Below are positions 17,292-25,220 of a DNA stretch of 64,000 bases, piece by piece. A program made the translations under genes and the position numbers. This DNA is from Myxococcaceae bacterium (GTDB lineage: Bacteria; Myxococcota_A; Polyangia; Polyangiales; Ga0077539): NCBI GenBank assembly GCA_004297725.1, contig SCUS01000071.1, positions 310,001 to 374,000 of the forward strand, read 5' to 3'. Each line of letters opens with the position of its first letter. Within the stretch, counting starts at the first letter, position 1. Below the pieces are notes generated by a model. The model did not search any database. It was not told the origin of the DNA and was given only the letters and a program-made list of their open reading frames with translations.

Positions 17292-18929
17292 GTGGCCCTC
17301 CCCCGACCGACCCCCCTCCGAGTCTTCGCCATCGCCCTCGCGGCCCTCTGCGCCGTCAACGTCCTGCCTCGCGCGGGGCGCTTCTCGGGCGACGCCATGA
17401 TCCACCTGGGCATCGCCGAGCGCGCCGCCTCGGGCCGCTGGTTCGAGTTCAACCCGGGGGAGGTCACCTCGGCCACCACGTCGCCCGCCTGGACGGCCCT
17501 GGAGGCCGCCCTGCTGGCCCTCGGGGGCTACCCCCTCGCGCTCGCGGTCGTCTCCGCCCTCACGCTCGCAGCCCTCGCTGGCGCGGCCCTGCTGGTGCGC
17601 CGGCTGGCCCTCCGGCTGGGCGCCACCGGGCCCGCGGCCTCGCTGGGGGGGCTGCTCTTCGCCTCGCTCCCCGGGGTCGCCTCCAACGCGCCGCTCGGCA
17701 TGGAGAGCGGCGCCTTCGCGTGCGCCTCGCTGGCCTTCCTGCTGGCGGTCACCACCCCGGGTCGGCTGGGTCGTCCGCTCCACGCGGCGGCGCTCGGGGC
17801 GCTGCTGGGGCTCTGCGTGCTCCTGCGCCCGGAGGGGGCGCTGCTCTCGGTCGCGGCGGCGGTGGCGCTGGCCTCGACGGGGAGCGGTCGACGCGCGGGT
17901 GCCGCGGCCCTGGCGCTGGCCGCGGTGCTGGTCGTCGCGCCAGCGCTCTATGCCCACTGGCGCATCACCGGGCAGGTGCTCCCGGGCTCCGGGCTCAGCC
18001 GGGTGATGGCCGCTCGTCGCGACCCAGGCTCCATCCACCTCGCGGGGCCGCTCTGGCTCTACCTCGCCGCCCCGGCTCGCCTGCTGGTGCAGCTCCCGCT
18101 CGCCTGGCTGGCCTTCGAGGGCGCCCGTGGGCCGGGCCCGTCTCCCTCGACGCGTCGGGCGCTGCTGGCCGCGCTGGCCGCGGGCTTCGCGCTCTACACG
18201 CTGATCACCGGCGCGGCGCACGTCGCCCGGCTGACCGTGTGGCTCTGGGCGCTGCTGTCGGCGCTGGCCGCGGCGGGGCTCTCCCGGCGGCTCGCGCGGG
18301 GCGCCGGGGGCCGCTGGCTCGCGGTAGCGTGCGCGGCGCACCTGACGGTCGCCGGGGCGGAGACCGTGGCCCGCTGGCGCAGCGTGTCGCAGGGGAGCGG
18401 CGGCTTCGACCGGGCGACGCTCCTCCGAGCGATCGATGGGCGGCGGGCGCGCACCGACCGGGCGCTCCGATCGCTCTGCAGCGGCGGGTGCTGCCGCGAG
18501 GGGGTGGTCCCCGCCGTCGCGGCGGTCGAGGTGCAGCGGAGGATCACCCTCGACGGCAGGGTGTCCGTCGCATCGCTCGACGGGGTGACGGCGCCTGCGC
18601 GGGGCGGCGCTCCGACGGTGGGCTTCGACCCGACCACGGGGTGCCCTCGCATGGACGCGCTGCTCTCCCACCCTTCGGTGCTGGGCGTGCTCGAAGACCC
18701 GGGGGCCCAGCTCTCTCAGTGCGCCGGGTCGCCGCTCGCCCGCGCGCTCTCCCTGGCCTGGGAGCGTCCCTCGCTCGCCCCCCCTGGCTGGCGCTGGGAC
18801 CTTGCCTTACACGGGTGGGTAAGACGATGCGACCCTGCCGATCAGCCTCCGCCGAGCGCGTCACCGAGCATCGCGAGCGCGTCGCGCACCGTCGCGAGCC
18901 GCACCGCCGCCCGGCCGACCTCTCCGTAG
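17292..18929 (+). CDS. multi-TM GT-C-like membrane protein
   Basis: This 545-residue protein starts at GTG. The N-terminal loop SGDAMIHLGIAERAASG then FEFNPGEVTSATTSPAW matches the GT-C pattern of an acidic motif, an aromatic-N-P-G-E motif and T-x-P-x-W found in polyprenyl-sugar-dependent glycosyltransferases. About ten membrane helices follow, then a soluble C-terminal domain with paired Cys (CSGGCC). The gene starts 23 bases after the dynamin-like gene and probably belongs to its operon. Its last 88 bases overlap the end of convergent cinA, so the final 30 residues may not be conserved. A TTACC-N6-GGTAA palindrome lies near the end and uses TTA and GTA codons. Confidence 0.75.
   Translation: MALPRPTPLRVFAIALAALCAVNVLPRAGRFSGDAMIHLGIAERAASGRWFEFNPGEVTSATTSPAWTALEAALLALGGYPLALAVVSALTLAALAGAALLVRRLALRLGATGPAASLGGLLFASLPGVASNAPLGMESGAFACASLAFLLAVTTPGRLGRPLHAAALGALLGLCVLLRPEGALLSVAAAVALASTGSGRRAGAAALALAAVLVVAPALYAHWRITGQVLPGSGLSRVMAARRDPGSIHLAGPLWLYLAAPARLLVQLPLAWLAFEGARGPGPSPSTRRALLAALAAGFALYTLITGAAHVARLTVWLWALLSALAAAGLSRRLARGAGGRWLAVACAAHLTVAGAETVARWRSVSQGSGGFDRATLLRAIDGRRARTDRALRSLCSGGCCREGVVPAVAAVEVQRRITLDGRVSVASLDGVTAPARGGAPTVGFDPTTGCPRMDALLSHPSVLGVLEDPGAQLSQCAGSPLARALSLAWERPSLAPPGWRWDLALHGWVRRCDPADQPPPSASPSIASASRTVASRTAARPTSP
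18807..18822. repeat. 16-bp palindrome TTAC(A)-N6-GGTAA, copy 1
   Basis: TTACA-CGGGTG-GGTAA, one mismatch in the left arm. It lies in frame in the GT-C-like gene as TTA-CAC-GGG-TGG-GTA-AGA, using rare Leu, Val and Arg codons. Confidence 0.7.
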
Positions 18930-19345
18930 TCCCGCTGCGAGTGCACCACCTCGCCGGTCGATCGCCTCGCCACCGCGAGGTGCACCCGGCCCGCGGGCTT
19001 CGCCTCCGAGGGCCCCGGGCCCGCGACGCCGGTGACCGCCACGGAGAGCTCGACCCGCCCTTCGGCGCCCTCCAGGAGCCCGAGGGCCATCCGCCTCGCC
19101 ACCGCCTCGCTCACCGCGCCATCGGCCTCCAGCAGCGCGCGAGGCACCCCCAGCAGCGACTGCTTCGCCTCCCACGAGTAGGTCACCACGCACTGCTCGA
19201 CGACCTCCGAGGCGCCTGGCACCGAGGTCAGCGTCGCCGCGATGAGCCCGCCGGTCAGCGACTCGGCGGTGCCGACCTTCACCTTCGCGGCGCGCAGCCG
19301 GCCGATGAGGATCCGTGCCTGCTCCAGGGTGGCCTGATCGATCAT
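18842..19345 (-). CDS. cinA: CinA-family nicotinamide-nucleotide amidohydrolase (stand-alone C-terminal domain)
   Basis: The 167-residue product corresponds to the C-terminal domain of CinA (PncC), which deamidates NMN to NaMN in the pyridine nucleotide salvage cycle. Family hallmarks are TAESLTGGLIAATLTSVPGAS, VTYSWEAKQSLLGV, SVAVTGVAGPGPSEAKPAGRV (given in parts: AVTGVAGPGPS, KPAGRVHLAVA) and the C-terminal RDALAML. The N-terminal COG1058 domain of full CinA is absent. The ATG at 19345 has no Shine-Dalgarno sequence but has TACCCT six bases upstream, so the mRNA may be leaderless. Confidence 0.9.
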   Translation of the reverse strand: MIDQATLEQARILIGRLRAAKVKVGTAESLTGGLIAATLTSVPGASEVVEQCVVTYSWEAKQSLLGVPRALLEADGAVSEAVARRMALGLLEGAEGRVELSVAVTGVAGPGPSEAKPAGRVHLAVARRSTGEVVHSQRDYGEVGRAAVRLATVRDALAMLGDALGGG

Positions 19346-19351
19346 CGTCGG

Positions 19352-19357
19352 AGGGTA
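19352..19357 (-). promoter_or_regulatory. -10-like element ahead of a leaderless start
   Basis: TACCCT on the minus strand lies 6 bases before the cinA ATG (19345) with no ribosome-binding site between, which implies transcription from the start codon. Confidence 0.4.
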
Positions 19358-19472
19358 TCGCAGCGACGCCCCGTCGCGCAGGGCCCGCGGTGCGACGCGG
19401 GAGCACCGGCGCGCGGCCTTCATGTCGCAGAAAGAGTGCGGGAATTCTCCACGATCTGACCTCGGGACCACA

Positions 19473-19488
19473 GGTGCATCGGGGCACC
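19473..19488. promoter_or_regulatory. inverted repeat GGTGC-N6-GCACC
   Basis: A perfect 5-bp dyad with a 6-base centre lies 42 bases ahead of the FHA regulator's GTG and just upstream of TATAAG (19495-19500, a possible -10). The placement suits an operator. Confidence 0.35.
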
Positions 19489-19529
19489 ATAACGGCCTAT
19501 AAGGGTCCCCAACTGCAGGAGGTGCATCC

Positions 19530-20885
19530 GTGACCGAGTCCTCGCTTACCCAACTGATCGAGCGCGATGGTCAGGCCGTCGCGCGCCGCATGAAGACCGT
19601 CCGCGTGACCGTGCTCGACGGGCCTGACAAGGGAGCCGTCTTCGAGGGCGCCCAGGAGGAGATCCGCGTCGGCGGCGACGACGACAACGACCTCGTCATC
19701 CGAGACCCGTCGGTGTCGCGCAAGCACGTCTCGCTCGGCCTCGAGCGCGGCGGCATCCGGGTGCGCGACCTTGGCAGCACCAACGGCACCTTCATGGGCG
19801 ACCTGCGGGTGAACGACGTGGTGATCCGGGGCACGCGCGAGCTGCTCCTGGGCACGACGCTGGTGCGCGTCGAGCCGACCGAGAACGCCGTGGAGAAAGA
19901 CCTCTCCATGGGCATCCGCTTCGGGCGCCTGGTGGGCACCTCGACGGCGATGCGCGAGGTCTTCGCGGTGCTCGAGCGCATCGCGCCGAGCGACCTGCCG
20001 GTGCTCATCGAGGGCGAGGCGGGCACGGGCAAGGAGCTGGTGGCCGACGCCATCCACCGACGCAGCCCGCGCAGCGGCGGCCCCTTCGTGGTGGTCGACT
20101 GCGGCGTGGTGCCGCGCGACCGCATCGAGGGCGAGCTCTTCGGCCACGCGAAGACCGCGACGCTGCCTGAGTCGCAGGGCGCCATCCGCGCGGCGGAGGG
20201 CGGGATGCTGGTGCTCGACGAGGTGGGCGACCTCTCCGTCGAGGCGCAGGCCAAGCTGCTCCGGGTGCTGGAGTCGCGCGAGGTGCGCTCCCTCGGGGCG
20301 AGCTCCCCGGTGGCGGTCGACCTGCGGGTGGTGGCCACCACCAGCCGCAACCTCCAGCGGGAGATCAAGGACGGCCGCTTCCGTCAGGACCTCTACTACC
20401 GGCTCTCGTCCGTGGTGGTGAAGCTCCCGCCGCTGCGCTCGCGGCTGCAGGACGTCCCGCTGCTGGTGGAGACGGTGCTCGAAGACCTGAGCCGCCGCCG
20501 CGCTGCGCAGGGTCTCACCGGGTACAGCCCGCTCGACCCGCGCGCGATGGAGCTGCTGCAGCACTACGACTTCCCGGGCAACGTGAGAGAGCTGCGCAAC
20601 CTGGTCGAGCGCTTCGCGGTGCTGGGGCCCGACGCCTCGGTGCTGGCGCCCACCAACGGCGTGCCGAAGGTCGGCGGCCACGAGATCCGCACCGATCTGC
20701 CCTTCCACGACGCCAAGGAGATCTGGACCGAGATCTTCGAGAAGACCTACCTCACCGACCTGCTGAAGGTGCACCACGGCAACGTGTCGGCCGCCGCGCG
20801 CACCTCGGGCATCGACCGCCGGCACCTCCAGCGGCTGATGGTGAAGCACGACCTCCGAGAGCGCGACCGCGCCGACGAGGGCTGA
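19530..20885 (+). CDS. FHA-domain enhancer-binding-type regulator lacking GAFTGA
   Basis: This 451-residue protein is built as FHA domain (about 25-115, with RKHVSL and GSTNGTF), AAA+ domain (about 130-370; Walker A GEAGTGKE at 162-169, Walker B MLVLDE at 226-231) and a Fis-type helix-turn-helix at the end (NVSAAARTSGIDRRHLQRL). The FHA domain should bind a phosphothreonine on a partner, fitting the kinases in the window. The loop that carries GAFTGA in sigma-54 activators reads GHAKTATLPESQGAI, so the sigma-54 contact motif is gone and the loop is shortened. The GTG start has AGGAGGTG upstream. Confidence 0.9.
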   Translation: MTESSLTQLIERDGQAVARRMKTVRVTVLDGPDKGAVFEGAQEEIRVGGDDDNDLVIRDPSVSRKHVSLGLERGGIRVRDLGSTNGTFMGDLRVNDVVIRGTRELLLGTTLVRVEPTENAVEKDLSMGIRFGRLVGTSTAMREVFAVLERIAPSDLPVLIEGEAGTGKELVADAIHRRSPRSGGPFVVVDCGVVPRDRIEGELFGHAKTATLPESQGAIRAAEGGMLVLDEVGDLSVEAQAKLLRVLESREVRSLGASSPVAVDLRVVATTSRNLQREIKDGRFRQDLYYRLSSVVVKLPPLRSRLQDVPLLVETVLEDLSRRRAAQGLTGYSPLDPRAMELLQHYDFPGNVRELRNLVERFAVLGPDASVLAPTNGVPKVGGHEIRTDLPFHDAKEIWTEIFEKTYLTDLLKVHHGNVSAAARTSGIDRRHLQRLMVKHDLRERDRADEG

Positions 20886-20920
20886 GCCTCCCTCGCTCCC
20901 CCGCCGGCACCCTCACACGA

Positions 20921-21949
20921 TCAGTTGGGCTCGCCGGACGGCCGGCCGAGCGCCTCGTCCTCCGCCGAAGCCCCGTGCAGCAGGTGGCGAACCTCCTCCG
21001 CCACCTGGCTGCTGATCTCCTCCTCCAGCTGTTCGAGGGCCCCGCAGTTGCGCTCGACGTTGCGCTGGTAGACGAACACCCGCACGAAGGAGCGCGGCCC
21101 CTCGGTGGTCGCCTCCCCGTCCGTCGGGCCGACGCCCTCGACGAGCACCGAGGCGCGCGGGTCGACGCCGTCGGCCACGACCTCCATGCCCGGGACGTCG
21201 GCGACCAGCACCAGGGCGCCTTCGAGCGCGGCGGACACCTCGGGCTCCAGCGATCCGAGGGCCCGCTCGACGGTGCGATGGAAGAGGTCCTTGCCGGGTG
21301 ACCAGGGCGGCGCCGGGACGCGCAGGTCGAGCTCCCGGGCCTCGAGGAAGGAGAGCGTCGCGCCCTTCCAGTCGCGAAGCCGGTCGCGGGTGAGGGCGAG
21401 GTAGTAGTGCGCGTCGGCGTTGTCGGGCTCCGCCACGATGGCCTCGGTGAGCAGCGCCGAGGCGCGGGCGAACTCCTCCGCCTCGAACCACGCGCGCCCC
21501 ACGAGATACCCCGTGAAGGGCGCCTCGTAGGGGCCCTCCGGGAGGTCATCGAGGATCGCCCTCGCGGCGTCGTCCTGCCCCAGCGCGTGGAGCGCGTCGA
21601 ACTTGAGCAGCACCGCGTCGGCGCGCTCTTCCTTCACCTCGGCGAACTCCAACACCTCGTCGCAGAGGGCGATGGCCTCCTCGAAGTGCCCCATCGGGTG
21701 GATGAGCACCTCGGCGGCGTTGAGCATCGGGTCGATGTAGCCGTCGTCGAGCGAGTACGCCTGCTTGTAATGCTCGAGCGCCTCGTCGGCGTCGCCCTCG
21801 CGCGCGGCGGCCTGGCCGAGGAGGTTGTGCGCCTCAGGGGAGTTGCGGTCGATCTCCAGCGCGCGGCGGGCGCTGGTGCGGGCTCCGCGGAAATCCCCCT
21901 GACCGAGGAGGTCCCAGCCGCGGTCGAGATGTGCAGAAAGACGGTCCAT
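20921..21949 (-). CDS. TPR protein with degenerate metallopeptidase-like C-terminal domain
   Basis: This 342-residue protein has four or five tetratricopeptide-like repeats (for example ALEIDRNSPEAHNLLGQAA, AIVAEPDNADAHYYLAL). The C-terminal third resembles the small zincin family PF06262: FHRTVERALGSLEPEV, then a strand with VLVADVPG, then VRVFVYQRNVE and a helix. The zinc motif HExGHH of that family is replaced by a segment reading AEEVRHLLHG, so catalysis is unlikely. It may act as a scaffold. A GTG at 21955 is an alternative start. It converges on the FHA regulator. Confidence 0.8.
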   Translation of the reverse strand: MDRLSAHLDRGWDLLGQGDFRGARTSARRALEIDRNSPEAHNLLGQAAAREGDADEALEHYKQAYSLDDGYIDPMLNAAEVLIHPMGHFEEAIALCDEVLEFAEVKEERADAVLLKFDALHALGQDDAARAILDDLPEGPYEAPFTGYLVGRAWFEAEEFARASALLTEAIVAEPDNADAHYYLALTRDRLRDWKGATLSFLEARELDLRVPAPPWSPGKDLFHRTVERALGSLEPEVSAALEGALVLVADVPGMEVVADGVDPRASVLVEGVGPTDGEATTEGPRSFVRVFVYQRNVERNCGALEQLEEEISSQVAEEVRHLLHGASAEDEALGRPSGEPN

Positions 21950-22080
21950 AGACACGGCGGATCATCCAGTCGTTGGTTCGGAGCGAAAACGGGGTGCGGA
22001 GCATGGAGACCGATGGCACGGCCGGTCAAGCGTTGGCGATGGACGTCAACGCCCCTCTGGTGACCATTCCGGCGTGGCGC

Positions 22081-22086
22081 TAGCGT
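22081..22086 (+). promoter_or_regulatory. -10-like element ahead of a leaderless start
   Basis: TAGCGT lies 6 bases before the GTG of the MepA-like gene (22093). No Shine-Dalgarno sequence is present. Confidence 0.4.
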
Positions 22087-22092
22087 CGGGGC

Positions 22093-23046
22093 GTGACCTC
22101 CTCCTCGCGCGCCCTGCGTCGTGGCCTCGCCTCGCTCTTCCTGGGGCTCGCGGCTCACGCGCTGACGGGCTGCGCGCACCTGCTGCCCGGCGCGGCCTCG
22201 CCGGAGGGAGGGTCGCGCGGCAAGCCCAGCACCGGCTGGCTCGCTCACGGCGTCCGGCTGCCCGACCGCGGCCCGGGCTTCGAGGCGCTGCGCACCGAGT
22301 CCGAGGGGGGCCTGCACTTCGGCACCGACCGCGTCGTGGGGATGGTGCGCCGCTCGGCCCGAGCCATGATGCGCGACGGCGTCGCGGTGCCGCTCAAGGT
22401 GGGCGACCTCTCGGGGCTGCGAGGCGGCCAGGTGACCCGGCACCACTCGCACCGCAACGGTCGGGACGTCGACCTGCTCTACTTCACCCGCGACGCGGCC
22501 AGCGGCCGACCCGTGATCGCGCCGGGCTTCATCCGGTACAACCGCGCGGGCGACTCCGTCGGCCTCGCGACGCCGCTGCGCTTCGACCTCGAGCGCAACT
22601 GGCGGCTCGTCGAGGCGCTGCTGCAAGACCCCCACGCGGGCGTGATCCGGGTGTTCTGCGCGTCGTGGATCAAGGCGATGCTCCTCGACCACGCCCGCCG
22701 CATCGGCGCCCCGGGGTGGCTGGTCGAGCGCGCCGAACTGGTGCTGGCGCAGCCCGGAGACAGCGCGCCGCACGACGACCACTTCCACGTGCGGGTGGCC
22801 TGCACGCCTGGCGAGCGGGTGCTCGGCTGCCAGGACGGCGGGCCGCTCTGGCCCTGGCTCGACAAGGACTGGGAGAAGGCCGACGCGACCCCGATGGACG
22901 ACGACGCGCTGCTGGCGTTGATGGAGGCGATTCCGCCGGGCTTCGTGCACGGCCCGCCGGACGGGATCTCGCCGTCGAGCGCCGCGCCCGGCAAGCCCGA
23001 CGCGAGCTACTGCGAGAGACCGGCGATCGAGCTGGTCTGCCGCTGA
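22093..23046 (+). CDS. mepA: MepA-like penicillin-insensitive murein endopeptidase lipoprotein
   Basis: This 317-residue product has lipobox LTGC (Cys27). The catalytic region matches family M74: HHSHRNGRDVDL supplies the zinc-binding His and Asp, and DDHFHVRVAC supplies the last His pair. MepA hydrolyses the D-Ala-meso-diaminopimelate cross-bridges of peptidoglycan in the periplasm. Length and motif order fit the family. The GTG start lacks a Shine-Dalgarno sequence; a -10-like TAGCGT lies just upstream. It converges on a Cys-rich lipoprotein gene 11 bases away. Confidence 0.88.
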   Translation: MTSSSRALRRGLASLFLGLAAHALTGCAHLLPGAASPEGGSRGKPSTGWLAHGVRLPDRGPGFEALRTESEGGLHFGTDRVVGMVRRSARAMMRDGVAVPLKVGDLSGLRGGQVTRHHSHRNGRDVDLLYFTRDAASGRPVIAPGFIRYNRAGDSVGLATPLRFDLERNWRLVEALLQDPHAGVIRVFCASWIKAMLLDHARRIGAPGWLVERAELVLAQPGDSAPHDDHFHVRVACTPGERVLGCQDGGPLWPWLDKDWEKADATPMDDDALLALMEAIPPGFVHGPPDGISPSSAAPGKPDASYCERPAIELVCR

Positions 23047-23057
23047 GGCGGCGGGGC

Positions 23058-25193
23058 CTACGGGCAGGTGCGCTCCATGCGGAAGCTCACCCCGCCGCGG
23101 TTGTCGCTGCACGCGCTGTCGACGAAGTAGCAGCGCAGCTCGCCGCCGGTGAAGGGCGCGCTCGAGGTGGTGCTGGGGAGCGCCGCGAAGGCGCCCGCCG
23201 CCGTGGCGTAGTAGGTGCCCGACGGGGTCGAGAGGCCGGGCACCGCGAAGTTCTCGCAGGTGATGTACCAGGCCCACCCCGTCGAGGGGAGCGAGACGGA
23301 ACTCCAGACGATGCCTCCGCCGCCGAGCGCGGTGACCTGATAGTTGCCCGCCGGGACCGCCGGGACGCGCACCACGCTGGCCGTGTGGTCGGGACCCTGA
23401 CAGGCGTCGTACCAGGGGATGCTCACGTCCGTGCGGAAGGTGCAGCGGCCCGACGCCCCGCAGGTGCCGCTGGCGCAGTCGCTCCCGACGGTGCAGGTCT
23501 GGCAGAGCGCGCAGCGGGCGCATCCTCCGCCGCAGTCGACGTCCGTCTCCGCGCCGTTGCGGACGCGGTCGTCGCAGCGCGCGGGCTGGCACGCTCCGCC
23601 GGTGCAGACGCCCGTCGCGCAGAGCGCGCCGCAGCGCCCGCAGTGGGCCACGCTCGTCGAGAGGTCGACCTCGCAGCCGTTGGCCGCGTTGCCGTCGCAG
23701 TCGCCGAAGCCGGGGTTGCAGGTGAAGCCGCAGGTCCCGCCGCTGCAGGTCGCGCTCGCGTGGGCCGGCGCCGAGCACGCACGGCCGCAGGCGCCGCAGT
23801 GCGACGGGCTGGCACTGGTGTTCACCTCGCAGCCGTTGCTCGCGTTGCCGTCGCAGTCGCCGAAGCCCACCGCGCAGGCCGTGAGCCCGCACACGCCCGA
23901 CTCGCAGGCGGCGCTCGCGTTGCTGAGCGAGCAGCGCTGCCCGCAGCGGCCGCAGTGGGTGTTGCTGGTGCGCAGGTTGGTCTCGCAGCCGTTGGCGTCG
24001 ACCAGGTCGCAGTCATCGAAGCCGACCGCGCAGGTGCGCAGGCAGGTCGATCCCACGCAGGCCGGGACGCTGTTGGCGGGCGCCGGGCACGCGCGCGCGC
24101 AGGCCCCGCAGTGTGAGGCGCTGGCGCGGGTGTCCACCTCGCAGCCGTTGCTCGCGTTGCCGTCGCAGTCGCCGAAGCTCGTCGCGCACGACCCCACGGT
24201 GCAGGCGCCCGCCACGCACGCCCCGGTCGCGTTGGGCGGGGCGCACGCGCGGCCGCAGCCGCCGCAGTGGGTGGCGCTCGCGCGGGTGTCGGCCTCGCAG
24301 CCGTTGCTCGCGTCGCCGTCGCAGTTCTCGAAGCCCGCGTTGCAGGTGAAGCCGCAGGTGCCCGCGGCGCAGGTGGCGGTCGCGTTGGCCCTCGCGGGGC
24401 AGGCCGTGTGGCAGCCGCCGCAGTGGGCGAGGTCGCTCTGGGTGTTGGCCTCGCAGCCGTCGCCCGCGCTGGCGTTGCAGTCCGCGAAGGGGGCCGTGCA
24501 CGAGGCCACGGTGCAGTTGCCGTTGAGGCACGACGAGGCCCCGTTGAGGATCGTGCAGCGCCGGTCGCAGGCGCCGCACGCGGCGATGTTGGACTGCGTG
24601 TCGACGCAGGCGCCGGAGCAGCACGCCTGGCCCGCGGGGCAGGCGCGGGTGGCGTTGCATCCCATCACGCAGAGGTTGCCGACGCAGAGGGTTCCGGAGG
24701 GGCAGTGGTCGTCCGCGAGGCACTCGACGCAGGCGCGGGTGGCGACGTCGCAGCGCCGTCCCGACGGGGTCCCGGCGTCGGTGGCGCCCGCGGCGCAGCC
24801 CTCGTCGTTGCGGCAGCCGGGCGCGCAGGTGTTGGAGCTGCCCAGGCAGAACTGCCCCGCGGGGCAGGTGTCGGCGGTGACGAGGCACCGCACGCAGCGG
24901 CCCGTGGCCACCTCGCAGACGGCCCCCTCGGCGCGGCCCGCGCAGTCCCCGTCGAGCGCGCAGCGGAAGGGCGCATCGACCGGGACGTCCGTCACGTCGG
25001 GCGCGTCGAGGGCAGATGGGACGTCGGGCGCGTCGAGGGGCGAGGGGGTGTCGACGGAGCCGAAGGCGTCGCCGAGGTCGGAGGGGAGGGCCGCGTCGGC
25101 GGGGCCTCCGACCACGGAGGAGCCCACGCTGCAGCCGAGGGACAGGGTGAAGAGGGAGGCGAAGAGGAGGCCGGTGTGGCTGGCGCGGTGCAC
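23058..25193 (-). CDS. Cys-rich repeat lipoprotein (six NGCE-type repeats)
   Basis: This 711-residue protein has a signal peptide ending LSLGC (Cys21) and a Pro/Asp tether with repeated LDAPDVP. Its Cys-rich part holds one repeat of CSGACVDTQS type and six repeats of about 47 residues with the pattern G-F-x-x-C-D-G-x-x-x-N-G-C-E-x8-HCG-x-CG-x-x-C. Then comes RNGAETDVDCGGGC, common in secreted myxobacterial proteins, and a C-terminal strand-rich domain with its own Cys pairs. The repeats match those of the gene at 55040, so the two are paralogues. It is probably surface-exposed and stabilised by disulphides. Function unknown. Confidence 0.82.
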   Translation of the reverse strand: MHRASHTGLLFASLFTLSLGCSVGSSVVGGPADAALPSDLGDAFGSVDTPSPLDAPDVPSALDAPDVTDVPVDAPFRCALDGDCAGRAEGAVCEVATGRCVRCLVTADTCPAGQFCLGSSNTCAPGCRNDEGCAAGATDAGTPSGRRCDVATRACVECLADDHCPSGTLCVGNLCVMGCNATRACPAGQACCSGACVDTQSNIAACGACDRRCTILNGASSCLNGNCTVASCTAPFADCNASAGDGCEANTQSDLAHCGGCHTACPARANATATCAAGTCGFTCNAGFENCDGDASNGCEADTRASATHCGGCGRACAPPNATGACVAGACTVGSCATSFGDCDGNASNGCEVDTRASASHCGACARACPAPANSVPACVGSTCLRTCAVGFDDCDLVDANGCETNLRTSNTHCGRCGQRCSLSNASAACESGVCGLTACAVGFGDCDGNASNGCEVNTSASPSHCGACGRACSAPAHASATCSGGTCGFTCNPGFGDCDGNAANGCEVDLSTSVAHCGRCGALCATGVCTGGACQPARCDDRVRNGAETDVDCGGGCARCALCQTCTVGSDCASGTCGASGRCTFRTDVSIPWYDACQGPDHTASVVRVPAVPAGNYQVTALGGGGIVWSSVSLPSTGWAWYITCENFAVPGLSTPSGTYYATAAGAFAALPSTTSSAPFTGGELRCYFVDSACSDNRGGVSFRMERTCP

Positions 25194-25200
25194 GGCGGCG

Positions 25201-25206
25201 ATGCTA
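25201..25206 (-). promoter_or_regulatory. -10-like element ahead of a leaderless start
   Basis: TAGCAT on the minus strand lies 7 bases before the GTG at 25193, with no ribosome-binding site between. Confidence 0.4.
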
Positions 25207-25220
25207 CCGCCGCGGGTGCT

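Noticed and set aside
19555-19559. Isolated TTACC half-sites at 19555, 31171 and 49538
   Set aside because: No matching GGTAA at six bases. The one at 49538 overlaps a TAA stop codon on the minus strand.
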